Shown here one piece after another: positions 7,338 to 14,138 of a stretch of DNA of 41,630 nt. The stretch spans positions 1-41,630 of the forward strand of contig CAIOVI010000040.1 in assembly GCA_903861715.1 (NCBI GenBank). Reading direction: 5' to 3'. Numbering within the stretch: position 1 is the stretch's first letter; each line of letters begins with the position of its first letter. Below the pieces are notes generated by a model. It ran no database searches. It had not been told where the DNA came from and saw only the letters and a program-made list of their open reading frames with translations. This DNA comes from an uncultured bacterium. Its GTDB lineage: Bacteria; Patescibacteriota; Minisyncoccia; Moranbacterales; GWC2-37-73. Made by a program: the position numbers and the translations under genes.

Positions 7338-8096
7338 TTAAACTATTTTATATTTTTTTGACTTAACTAATAGTATGGAATTATAATCATTATTATCCGT
7401 GAATGTATATTGCCAAATTAAATATTCATTTTTTCTTTTTTCAAAAAATAATAAGAACACATCCTTTTTTGTGTGCTCCGACCATTGTCTAAAAGGATAA
7501 TATAATTGTCTTATGATGGTATTTCTCGTTTGAGAATTCTTTGCTTCTATAAGAACCACCTTATCCTTACCCTCATAACCAGCATCGACTTCTGTTTGCA
7601 CTCCCTCTGTTTCAATTATATTTTTACCAATTTTATAACTAAATTTAGGCGTATATTTTCTTCCTCTAATTGTAAGGACAAGGGAAGGATCTTCCATGAA
7701 TGTCCTAATAAGACTTGAAGCATAAGCAAAATCAAGATGTTGCATTTCAGAATTTCCAATTTTTGAAGTATCTAAATCAAAATCTAATTTGGTATTATAA
7801 ACTTCCGCTACCCCTTCTATCTCAGGAATATCAACATACCCATCATTTTTAACAAGCACGTAGTATTTATTTTTTACTGGCAATAAAAACAAGCCATGTT
7901 CTCTCATTATATTTGGGAGATTTTTCCTGCTGTCCATTTTGCACAAACAACGAACCTCCTTTTCACTTGTTTTGGCAAATTTCTGGACAGACTTCTTTAT
8001 CATTTCCGCAGATAAATAAAAGGGTTCTTTGGAAAAATCGTGCTCCAATATATTATAATCTTTAAATATTTTTTCCCAAGAATTATTATTTGCCAT
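7338..8096 (-). CDS. Probable type II restriction endonuclease, PD-(D/E)XK fold
   Basis: A 252-residue protein between two methyltransferase genes. A PD-(D/E)XK active site can be seen: E169/D171 in VQTEVDAGYE followed by VVLIEAKN (E184, K186). The N-terminal 60 residues look like a DNA-binding helical part (SAEMIKKSVQKFAK). From memory this resembles the DUF6996/6997 group of predicted restriction enzymes, but I cannot confirm it. The gene is separated by 10 bp from the Dam-like gene before it and by 9 bp from the methylase after it, so all three are probably made from one message. It would cut unmodified DNA entering the cell. The target site is not known. Confidence 0.78.
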   Translation of the reverse strand: MANNNSWEKIFKDYNILEHDFSKEPFYLSAEMIKKSVQKFAKTSEKEVRCLCKMDSRKNLPNIMREHGLFLLPVKNKYYVLVKNDGYVDIPEIEGVAEVYNTKLDFDLDTSKIGNSEMQHLDFAYASSLIRTFMEDPSLVLTIRGRKYTPKFSYKIGKNIIETEGVQTEVDAGYEGKDKVVLIEAKNSQTRNTIIRQLYYPFRQWSEHTKKDVFLLFFEKRKNEYLIWQYTFTDNNDYNSILLVKSKKYKIV

Positions 8097-8106
8097 ATTA
8101 ACGTTA

Positions 8107-9084
8107 TTAATAATTTATCACAACAACCTCCTTAACTTTCCCCCGCCCTGAACCTTTCGAATTAATCGATCTTCCTGCATAAACTTTTTCAATCCTTATT
8201 TTCCCACCCAAATTTGAATATAATTTATTAATAAAAGGTGTGTCAGAATTTGAAAGCATCACAAAGCATCCTTTTTTACTAAGCCCCACAAAAACATCTC
8301 GCAGTTTTTCCTGTTCTTTTTTCAAAAATCCATCTTTAGTGTAACTCGTGAAACTTGCAGTCTTGCTAACTGGATAATATGGCGGATCAAAATAAATAAA
8401 ATCTCCTTTCTTGGCTTTTTCCAAAACTTTTGAGTAATCTTGATGAAAAATCTTAGTGTTTTTCATTGCCACGTGAGCTTTTTGCAGATTTTCTTCGTCG
8501 CAAATAAGCGGATTTTTGTTGGCAGCATATGGCACATTAAATTTTCCACTTCCATTAACTCGATACAAACCATTAAAACCAGTTCGGTTAAGATAAATAA
8601 AGCGAGCAGCAATATTCACCTCTGAAAGTTTTTCAACATCAAGCGCGCGAACTTTCAGAAAATATTCTTTGCTATCATTTTTTTTGTGAAGCTTTAATTT
8701 CCTAATCAATCCATCAACATCGTTCTTAATGACATTATAGGTTGTCACCAATTCCTTATTCATGTCAGACAAATAAGCTTTTTTGGGAAGTAAATCAAAA
8801 AACATTGCCCCACCGCCAACAAAAGGCTCAAAATAGGTTGCAGTTTTTAAATCAAAACCTTCTGGCGGATACAAGTCGTCCTCTCTGAATTGTCGAATGA
8901 GTTGTCTTTTTCCTCCAACCCATTTTACAAATGGCCTTGGATTCTTTTCCGCTTGTTTTCTATATTCTGATTCCACATTATCAATTGAAACATTTTTCGA
9001 ACTCGCCAAAAAAACTTTCAAATGAATTTGATGAACATTTAACCGAAGCGCAATATCTTTTAATGTTTCTTTGTTTGCTATCAT
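8107..9084 (-). CDS. Dam-family N6-adenine DNA methyltransferase
   Basis: A class-alpha adenine methyltransferase (MethyltransfD12/Dam family). Motifs: KWVGGKRQL (motif X, about 54-62), YFEPFVGGGAMFFDL (motif I), YLNRTGFNGLYRVN (target recognition region, as in Dam and M.DpnII) and the catalytic DPPYYP (motif IV). Before motif X there are about 50 extra residues with a helix-turn-helix look (LKDIALRLNVHQIHLKVFLA), not usual in Dam and perhaps used to regulate the operon, as control domains do in some type II methylases. It is the first gene of the methylase-endonuclease-methylase operon, which means the protective enzyme is made first. GATC recognition is plausible from the family but not proven. 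Confidence 0.92.
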   Translation of the reverse strand: MIANKETLKDIALRLNVHQIHLKVFLASSKNVSIDNVESEYRKQAEKNPRPFVKWVGGKRQLIRQFREDDLYPPEGFDLKTATYFEPFVGGGAMFFDLLPKKAYLSDMNKELVTTYNVIKNDVDGLIRKLKLHKKNDSKEYFLKVRALDVEKLSEVNIAARFIYLNRTGFNGLYRVNGSGKFNVPYAANKNPLICDEENLQKAHVAMKNTKIFHQDYSKVLEKAKKGDFIYFDPPYYPVSKTASFTSYTKDGFLKKEQEKLRDVFVGLSKKGCFVMLSNSDTPFINKLYSNLGGKIRIEKVYAGRSINSKGSGRGKVKEVVVINY

Positions 9085-9112
9085 TTTTTTTATTTTTCTT
9101 TGTTATAGTGAT

Positions 9113-9141
9113 ATAATATCATTTATACTATTTTCTCGCAA
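9113..9141 (-). promoter_or_regulatory. Sigma-70-type promoter of the restriction-modification operon
   Basis: On the minus strand TTGCGA (9136-9141) is followed after exactly 17 bp by TATTAT (9113-9118), about 28 bp before the ATG of the Dam-like gene. A second AT-rich hexamer TATAAC lies slightly closer. The transcript would carry a leader of about 22 nt without a clear Shine-Dalgarno site. Confidence 0.6.
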
Positions 9142-9170
9142 CTGTGGATAAGTTACTTTCAAAAAAATAT

Positions 9171-9575
9171 TTATTCTCCTTTATTTATCTTAAGTCTTCT
9201 AAAATCTTCTCTGGCACCTCTTGTCTTTGGAACGACAGGGATTTTCATTTTGAGGGCCAATGCAATTTCCTGTTTCATTCCGTTAGAAATACGATCCCCA
9301 AACAGCCAAAGTTCATCCACGAATCTGCGACGAAAACATTCCAGATTTGATTGGATGCCCATTTCTCGATCCTGTTTGACCTCATCTTCCAGATATCGCA
9401 GGGAAGCAAGATATGGCACGCAAGGAATGACTTGCTTATTGTGAATTTTCTTGCAAATTTTAAAGATTTTTTCAACGTTCCCCTTTACGTCTCCACTGAT
9501 GGCATGGCCAATAAAAACAACCTTTTTAACATTGTTTTTTCTTTTTTTATCAAGTTCCTCACATGTATGTTTCAT
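9171..9575 (-). CDS. DUF7768/nucleoside 2-deoxyribosyltransferase-fold protein
   Basis: A 134-residue protein with the flavodoxin-like/NDT-type fold signs: VVFIGHAISGDVKGNV (strand and glycine loop, about 19-34), CVPYLASLRYL, a conserved arginine-rich FRRRFVDELWLFGDRISNG (about 81-99) and the helix EIALALKMKIPVV. The GDRISNGM loop fits what I remember of the DUF7768 family, related to DUF4406. Members are found in phages and mobile elements and are probably nucleotide or NAD-like ligand binders; the reaction is not known. It is one of three NDT-fold genes in this window. Its upstream region carries the AbrB-linked tandem motif and a longer leader shared with the DUF3800 gene. Confidence 0.7.
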   Translation of the reverse strand: MKHTCEELDKKRKNNVKKVVFIGHAISGDVKGNVEKIFKICKKIHNKQVIPCVPYLASLRYLEDEVKQDREMGIQSNLECFRRRFVDELWLFGDRISNGMKQEIALALKMKIPVVPKTRGAREDFRRLKINKGE

Positions 9576-9605
9576 ATTTCTATTTCCATGACAAGCAACA
9601 ATTTC

Positions 9606-9685
9606 TCAAAAGCTTGTTACGTAACCTGTTACGCAGCAAAGATGTTTAACCCACATCCCCAGCATACTCCCATTTTTGCCCCAAA
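9606..9685 (-). promoter_or_regulatory. Shared leader with tandem TACGTA motif (copy before DUF7768 gene)
   Basis: The tandem motif (9615-9641) plus about 40 further bases match the region 10573-10650: in gene direction both read GGGATGTGGGTTAA, then ATCTTTGCTGCGTAACA and GTTACGTAACA or its variant, then GCTTTTGA. Conservation over some 75 bp, far beyond a binding site, suggests a duplicated promoter region or an RNA leader. Confidence 0.7.
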
Positions 9686-9769
9686 GCAAGGCATTTTTGA
9701 GTGCTTTTCAGCCTTTTGCAAGGGGGGGGGTTGAAAGAATTGGCAAGCTGTGGTAGTATTTAAATATAG

Positions 9770-9798
9770 AAACAGGGACTGCGTAGCGGGCCCTGTTT
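9770..9798 (-). terminator. Terminator after the DUF3800 gene
   Basis: Stem AAACAGGG/CCCTGTTT around a 13-nt loop that begins immediately after the stop codon of the DUF3800 gene; T-rich sequence follows on the minus strand and five T on the plus strand, so it can act both ways. Confidence 0.75.
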
Positions 9799-10533
9799 TT
9801 ACTTGGGAAAAATAATCATCCCGTGTCCAATAATATGACCGGAGTTATTCTTTCTAAATTTCTTTTTGATTGTTCGAAAATCTTCTTTTGATTTCTTTTT
9901 CATAACACTTCTTCCAATTGGAGAAGCCACTAGGTCAGCAACTTCCAAACCCTCCACCCCCTTGCTTTTTGCAACAATCTTAAAATCAGTTATTTTCTCT
10001 GAAATTCTAACGGGCTCAATAAACCTCGTTCCCCTCACTTTCAAGTTGAGCCAAGCTATTTCTAATTGATTGTCCAACTGATTCCCTCGACTTTCTGCCA
10101 CGATTATGCCCTTTTCACCGCATTCATCCAATGAAAAAATAAATCTCTCCACAATAAATTCAAGCGAAAGTAAGTAGGGGTCAACTGCAGAAATTCCATA
10201 TCTGGCAAAATGCTTGTTTTTGTGAATTCCAGAGGCGATGATATTAAAATTCAAATCATCAATTAACTTGTTCAATTCAAAATAAAATTTTTCTCTAAAT
10301 TTAGGATTTTTCAACTCTTCAAATCCATTTCTGTTACGATAAATATCAGCTGTATGTAAAATTATTTTTTCATTTTCAAAAAGCTTTTTCTTAGATTTCC
10401 CAATTCGTTGTTTTGCATTTTTAGTATAATATTCACTTTCAAAAATTACTCCGGCCAAAACGAAAACTGGATATTTAGAATCTATTTTTTCCATATTATG
10501 ATCACCTGATTCATCTAAAAACAAAATTTTCAT
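9799..10533 (-). CDS. DUF3800 domain protein
   Basis: A 244-residue protein opening with KILFLDESGDHN, the invariant DESGD-type start of DUF3800, with further family acidic residues in LEVADLVASPIGR (about 197-209) near the C-terminus. The family has an RNase H-like fold and is common in mobile elements and defence islands; catalytic activity is suspected but not shown. Here HTADIYRNRNGFEEL and FIVERFIFSLDECGEKG are also typical. It is transcribed alone: a terminator directly follows and the tandem TACGTA leader precedes it. Being under the same leader as the DUF7768 gene and the AbrB-like gene suggests shared control. Confidence 0.88.
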   Translation of the reverse strand: MKILFLDESGDHNMEKIDSKYPVFVLAGVIFESEYYTKNAKQRIGKSKKKLFENEKIILHTADIYRNRNGFEELKNPKFREKFYFELNKLIDDLNFNIIASGIHKNKHFARYGISAVDPYLLSLEFIVERFIFSLDECGEKGIIVAESRGNQLDNQLEIAWLNLKVRGTRFIEPVRISEKITDFKIVAKSKGVEGLEVADLVASPIGRSVMKKKSKEDFRTIKKKFRKNNSGHIIGHGMIIFPK

Positions 10534-10572
10534 ATAAATTTATTTCTGAACTTGCTTTTTGCCATAAGATTA

Positions 10573-10650
10573 TTCAAAAGCTGTTACGTAGCATGTTACG
10601 CAGCAAAGATTATTAACCCACATCCCAATTTTACTCCCATTTTTGCTATA
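10573..10650 (-). promoter_or_regulatory. Shared leader with tandem TACGTA motif (copy before DUF3800 gene)
   Basis: The third copy of the double motif (10582-10608), about 48 bp upstream of the ATG, together with the same extended flank as at 9606-9685. A possible -10 (TTAATAAT) lies just before the motif in gene direction, which would place the motif at or just after the transcription start. Confidence 0.7.
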
Positions 10651-10690
10651 ATTCAAGACATAGATACCGAATTAACTTTTCTTTTCTTCA

Positions 10691-10880
10691 CCCAAGGTGG
10701 ACAGGTGCAAACTCGGGATTAACTTTTCTTTTTTCCTCCAAAGGCGGACAGGTGCAAAGAAGAAGTTACAAAAGCTTTTGTTTCCACATTTCTTTTTCTC
10801 CTCCAAAGGCGGACAGGCGCAAAAGAAACCTGGAGGAAAGAAAAACTCGCACCGAGCTTCCTCCCAAGGCGGACGCGTGT
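10691..10880. repeat. Four direct repeats CCAAAGGCGGACAGGTGCAA
   Basis: Copies at about 10691-10712, 10735-10759, 10801-10823 and a shorter one at 10861-10880, spaced 45-65 bp. They are GC-rich within an AT-rich genome. The ORFs through this segment on both strands are repeat translations. Together with 10900-11250 this is a gene-free stretch of some 600 bases, also holding short GCAAAATACGGG-like repeats. Confidence 0.85.
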
Positions 10881-11110
10881 TGCTGGGGCAAAGACTTCAT
10901 TCTTCACTTCACCCTCCGGGTATATATTGTCTGGACAAAATCAAAGATTTTGAAAGCCAATTAAAGTTCCCGTTGCGCTTCTTCTGCTGAAGAAGCTCAC
11001 TGAAAACTTCTTAACGCTCATCAATCGTCTTTTACCTACGCACTGCGCAATGGTGCAAGAGAAATGCAGAATGCGGGATGCAAAATATGGGTATGCAAAA
11101 TACGGGTCTG

Positions 11111-11135
11111 GATCCCGGATCAAGTCCGGGATGAC
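11111..11135. repeat. Dispersed hairpin repeat ATCCCGG...CCGGGAT
   Basis: Perfect arms ATCCCGG and CCGGGAT around ATCAAGT/ TCAAGT, followed by GAC. This type of short palindrome is widespread in bacterial intergenic DNA, notably Rickettsiales, and here lies in a repeat-dense spacer. Confidence 0.7.
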
Positions 11136-11165
11136 ACTATTCTGATTTCTTCTCTCTATTCACGC

Positions 11166-11223
11166 TTTTTTGTCAATATTTAGTGAATATTGACAAAAAA
11201 TCATCCATATTCACTAATTTTTT
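11166..11223. terminator. Two overlapping mutually exclusive hairpins downstream of radC
   Basis: A 15-bp perfect stem (11166-11180 with 11186-11200, loop TAGTG) overlaps a second 11-bp stem TTAGTGAATAT/ATATTCACTAA (11180-11190 with 11207-11217) which is followed by six T on the plus strand. On the minus strand it lies just after radC and may end that transcript; on the plus strand it looks like an antiterminator/terminator pair, though no plus gene follows. Confidence 0.5.
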
Positions 11224-11252
11224 GCTTGAAACGTTGTTTCTGAGGAAAGTTC

Positions 11253-11903
11253 TTATTTTATGCTTAAAAAAGTTGTTTTTGTGACAACGACGTGGTCGAG
11301 GACTTCAATGCCGAGGATTTTGCCGGCCTCCTGGAGACGCCGGGTGATGGCCAGGTCCTCATCGGAGGGCTCGGGATTGCCGGAAGGATGATTGTGGCAG
11401 ACGATAATTTGAGCGGCATTGTGCAAAATTGCCGGCTCAAAAACTTCGCGCGGGTGAACCAGATTGGCATTGAGCGTGCCAATGGAAATGATTTCCCGCT
11501 GGATTTGTTGATTGCGCGTGTCCAAAAAGAAAACCACAAAATGTTCTTTTTTGTGATCACGAATGTCTTGGCAATTTTCCCAAACATCTTTGGGCGATAA
11601 AATTAAAGTTGATTTTTTGCCTTTCAGAATCCGTTTGCCAAGTTCCAAACAAGCGATGATTTCGCAAGCTTTGACTTTGCCCAGCCCGTGGATTTCGCTC
11701 AACTCTTTGATGCTTGCATTGAGCAGTTTTTCAGTTGGAAATTTTTGGAGAATTTTTTTGGAAAGTTCGAGCACGTTGCAATCCTTGGTGCCAGTGCGCA
11801 ACAAAATTGCCAGCAGTTCCGGGCTGGTCAATTTTTCGGGTCCGTATTTTTCCAATTTTTCTCTGGGCCTGTCCACTTTTGAAATGTCTTTTAATTTTGG
11901 CAT
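11253..11903 (-). CDS. radC: RadC-like JAB/MPN domain protein
   Basis: A full-length RadC (216 residues). Residues 1-90 hold the RadC N-terminal part with SPELLAILLRTGT and a helix-hairpin-helix IHGLGKVKACEI (71-82). The JAMM metalloprotease-like site is intact: E120, then HNHPSGNPEPSDED (170-183) with both zinc His and Asp. Once thought to be a DNA repair protein, RadC has no settled biochemical role; it is often linked to mobile DNA and competence. Transcribed alone, with a gap of about 100 bp to the small membrane protein gene upstream. Confidence 0.95.
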   Translation of the reverse strand: MPKLKDISKVDRPREKLEKYGPEKLTSPELLAILLRTGTKDCNVLELSKKILQKFPTEKLLNASIKELSEIHGLGKVKACEIIACLELGKRILKGKKSTLILSPKDVWENCQDIRDHKKEHFVVFFLDTRNQQIQREIISIGTLNANLVHPREVFEPAILHNAAQIIVCHNHPSGNPEPSDEDLAITRRLQEAGKILGIEVLDHVVVTKTTFLSIK

Positions 11904-12007
11904 GGAAGTTTGTTTGTATGTTTTTATTTTATGCTTGTTTTTATTTTTTGGAAATAGCGGAGTTGATAAAGTTATAAAATTTGTAAAGTGGAAAGTAATA
12001 AAGTTGA

Positions 12008-12031
12008 AGCCCCGTTTTGGAAGACGGGGCT
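12008..12031 (-). terminator. GC-rich hairpin after small membrane protein gene
   Basis: Perfect 8-bp stem AGCCCCGT/ACGGGGCT, loop of 8. It follows the stop of the 88-residue gene in its direction; the U-tract is weak (TTCAACTTTATT). Confidence 0.6.
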
Positions 12032-12060
12032 AGGGTTGGTTAGCAAATTAATGCTGAAAT

Positions 12061-12327
12061 TTATCTGAACGGTGAGGTGAAGTTTTCAAAATAGTCCAAG
12101 ATTTTCCTTGGATTATTTATCCTGGAAAGAGCAACTACTGAGACAATAAAAGCAGCAAGGCTAATAAAAAAAATAATGCCAATAACTGTTTCGCTGAATG
12201 GCCCAATCCCAAGAGTAGAATTTGTCATTTTTATCAGACCTCCAAAGATAATCATGACGAGTGCACCTGCTGATAAGGACGCTACCACAATGAGAATTCC
12301 ATTCAAACATTTTTTACCCATATTCAT
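12061..12327 (-). CDS. Small two-helix membrane protein (88 aa)
   Basis: Two hydrophobic helices can be seen, ILIVVASLSAGALVMIIFGG and VIGIIFFISLAAFIVSVVAL, with a short polar connection and a basic C-terminal tail. Function unknown. The start decides here: the track ORF begins at an ATG that is itself part of a good Shine-Dalgarno sequence (ATGGAGGTGTCT). GGAGG stands 5 nt before the next in-frame ATG (MNMGKKC), so I place the start there, four codons later. This is one of few clear ribosome sites in the window. A hairpin follows the stop. Confidence 0.65.
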   Translation of the reverse strand: MNMGKKCLNGILIVVASLSAGALVMIIFGGLIKMTNSTLGIGPFSETVIGIIFFISLAAFIVSVVALSRINNPRKILDYFENFTSPFR

Positions 12328-12419
12328 AGACACCTCCATTTCAAAGAAGCTAGGTTTTTAAGAATGCTACTTATTTGCCTTTATCATAGCGCAAAAAAAG
12401 AAAAAAGCAAGCAAAAGTA

Positions 12420-12446
12420 AAAGCCCCGGCGCGGGGCTGGGGCTTT
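12420..12446. terminator. Terminator downstream of hpf
   Basis: Stem AAAGCCCC/GGGGCTTT with an inner GC-rich loop; seven T follow on the plus strand and T-rich sequence on the minus. It lies 24 bp after the hpf stop. Confidence 0.8.
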
Positions 12447-12469
12447 GAGTTTTTTTGATTTTTGAAAAA

Positions 12470-12835
12470 CTAGAAACGGGCGTCCTTGTCGACCACCAGT
12501 TTTTTCTTGAGCGAAACAGCGCCACGCTTTTTGATCGTTCGAAATTTGTCTTTCTGATGCACAATTTGCTCTTCCAATTCGTCCACCGTCAAATCAATTG
12601 AGGCTTCCACACTTTCAGTGGTGTTTTCGCTGCGAAAAAGATTGCGAGGGGTTGCGATCATCACTTCCACGCGAAACTTTCCTTTTTTGTCCAAATCAAC
12701 TTCAACTTCAGTGTGAGTGACTGTCTCCATGAATTTTTTGTCCAAACTGCTCAAACGTTTTTCAATGTAGGCTTGGGTGCGCCCATCAATTTCAATGCCC
12801 TTGAACAAAAACTTCAGATTGTCTGTGGTGCTCAT
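12470..12835 (-). CDS. hpf: Ribosome hibernation promoting factor (short HPF/RaiA family)
   Basis: A 121-residue S30AE/RaiA-family protein that binds the small ribosomal subunit at the A and P sites under stress and stops translation. Family features: FLFKGIEIDGRTQAYIEKRL near the N-terminus, the strand pattern TEVEVDLDKKGKFRVEVMI, and SVEASIDLTVDELEEQI (about 75-91). It lacks the C-terminal dimerisation domain of long HPF, so it is the short form. Single-gene unit with a strong terminator. Confidence 0.9.
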   Translation of the reverse strand: MSTTDNLKFLFKGIEIDGRTQAYIEKRLSSLDKKFMETVTHTEVEVDLDKKGKFRVEVMIATPRNLFRSENTTESVEASIDLTVDELEEQIVHQKDKFRTIKKRGAVSLKKKLVVDKDARF

Positions 12836-13030
12836 AGATTTTTTATTAAAATGTTATGCTAATTATGCGAATAGATGCCAATCCAATAATTGCTAATAAA
12901 TAAAAAAATGTGATACTAAATCAATTTACAATTTACATTTCACAATTTTCATTTAATTTTCAATGCCTTAATTTTCATTTTCTGAGTTACTCACTGGAAA
13001 TTTTTTAAATGGAAATTATTCGAAAATTGA

Positions 13031-13960
13031 CTAGAACCCGAGATAGTTCACTTCCTCCACCAATTGAATGCCGAATTGATCGCGCACTTGTTGCTTGACG
13101 AGGCTTACTAGCATTATAACATTTTCTGCCGTGGCGTCACCAGTGTTGATGATATAGTTGGTGTGTTCCTCGCTGACTTGGGCGCCGCCAATTTTTTTGC
13201 CACGCAGTCCCGCCTTGTCGATGATCCAACCAGCTGGCACCACCCCATTTCGAGCCGGCACCCCTTTTTCGGTTTCAAATTCTTTCAGCAATTCCTGACT
13301 GTTGATTTTTGGATTCATGAAATAAGAACCTGCACTTTTGGCTCCTTGCAAGCCTTTTTTGGTTCGACCCATCACGGTTTCCATAACCTTAGCTTTGCAA
13401 GTCGCAATGTCAGCCGGAGTCAGTTTTAAAGTGGCCGAAAGCACAATCAAATTTTGGTTTTTCTTGAAAACGCTGGAGCGATAGGAAAAATCACACTCGT
13501 CTTTTTTGAATTTCACAATTTCGCCCGTGTTGGCATCCAGCGCAGTCACCTCGTCAACATGATTGCCAATTTCCGTCCCAAAAGCTCCGGCATTGCCTCG
13601 AATTGCGCCTCCAAAGCTGCCTGGCACGCCAGCCAAAGCTTCAATGTCGGCAAAACCATTTTCAGCCGAAAAATTCACCACCTTGATCAAGGGAGTGCCG
13701 GCACTGATTTCCACCAAACCATCTCTGACCTGCGCTTGGCTGATTTTCATGCGAATGATGAGACCATCGAAACCCGCGTCGCTGATGAGCAAATTGGTCC
13801 CGCCCGCCATGACATAAAATTCCACCGCTTTTTCCTTGGCAAAGGCCACAGCTTCTTGCAATTCTTCCAGGGTTTTGACATCCACAAAATATCTCGCTTC
13901 CCCACCCAGCCGGAAAGAAGTTAAAGGAGCCAGAAGAACTTTTTCTTGAACATCTATCAT
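13031..13960 (-). CDS. murB: UDP-N-acetylenolpyruvoylglucosamine reductase
   Basis: MurB reduces the enolpyruvyl group of UDP-GlcNAc-enolpyruvate to give UDP-MurNAc, using FAD and NADPH, in the cytoplasm. Seen: TSFRLGGEARYF near the N-terminus, FAD-binding MAGGTNLLISDAGFDG (51-66), GVPGSFGGAIRGNAGA (111-126), SYRSSVFK with the conserved Arg (161), AGSYFMNP with the catalytic Ser (212), and a final Glu in VEEVNYLG (about 302-303). Its 309 residues are a usual length. It is separated from murC and murG by the ATPase, the hypothetical pair and the glycosyltransferase. A GGGAGGTGA lies 30 nt before the ATG, too far to serve it. Confidence 0.97.
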   Translation of the reverse strand: MIDVQEKVLLAPLTSFRLGGEARYFVDVKTLEELQEAVAFAKEKAVEFYVMAGGTNLLISDAGFDGLIIRMKISQAQVRDGLVEISAGTPLIKVVNFSAENGFADIEALAGVPGSFGGAIRGNAGAFGTEIGNHVDEVTALDANTGEIVKFKKDECDFSYRSSVFKKNQNLIVLSATLKLTPADIATCKAKVMETVMGRTKKGLQGAKSAGSYFMNPKINSQELLKEFETEKGVPARNGVVPAGWIIDKAGLRGKKIGGAQVSEEHTNYIINTGDATAENVIMLVSLVKQQVRDQFGIQLVEEVNYLGF

Positions 13961-14009
13961 AGTTATTTTCGATTATAAAATTAAATTTCTCACCTCCCAA
14001 CTAAAATAC

Positions 14010-14105
14010 TAATCCTGTACGAATATACTAATGGAGTTTTTAAATTCGTATATTAGTAAGAGATTAGCCCGCCTGCAAAGATATTGCATTTCGGGCAGGT
14101 AATTT
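14010..14105. repeat. Palindromic spacer repeat between ATPase and murB
   Basis: TACGAATATACTAAT faces ATTCGTATATTAGTA as an inverted pair, followed by a second hairpin with GCCCG/CGGGC and GCAA/TTGC stems. The same 'tacgaat...' family occurs at 25575, 25793 and 30913, and the 'cccgcctgc' type at 22970. Confidence 0.7.
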
Positions 14106-14138
14106 AGTGGGGTTTTTTGATCGATTCCTTCTTAATCA

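Noticed and set aside
10697-10990. 97-aa plus ORF and opposite 62-aa ORF
   Set aside because: Both are repeat translations with low-complexity composition.
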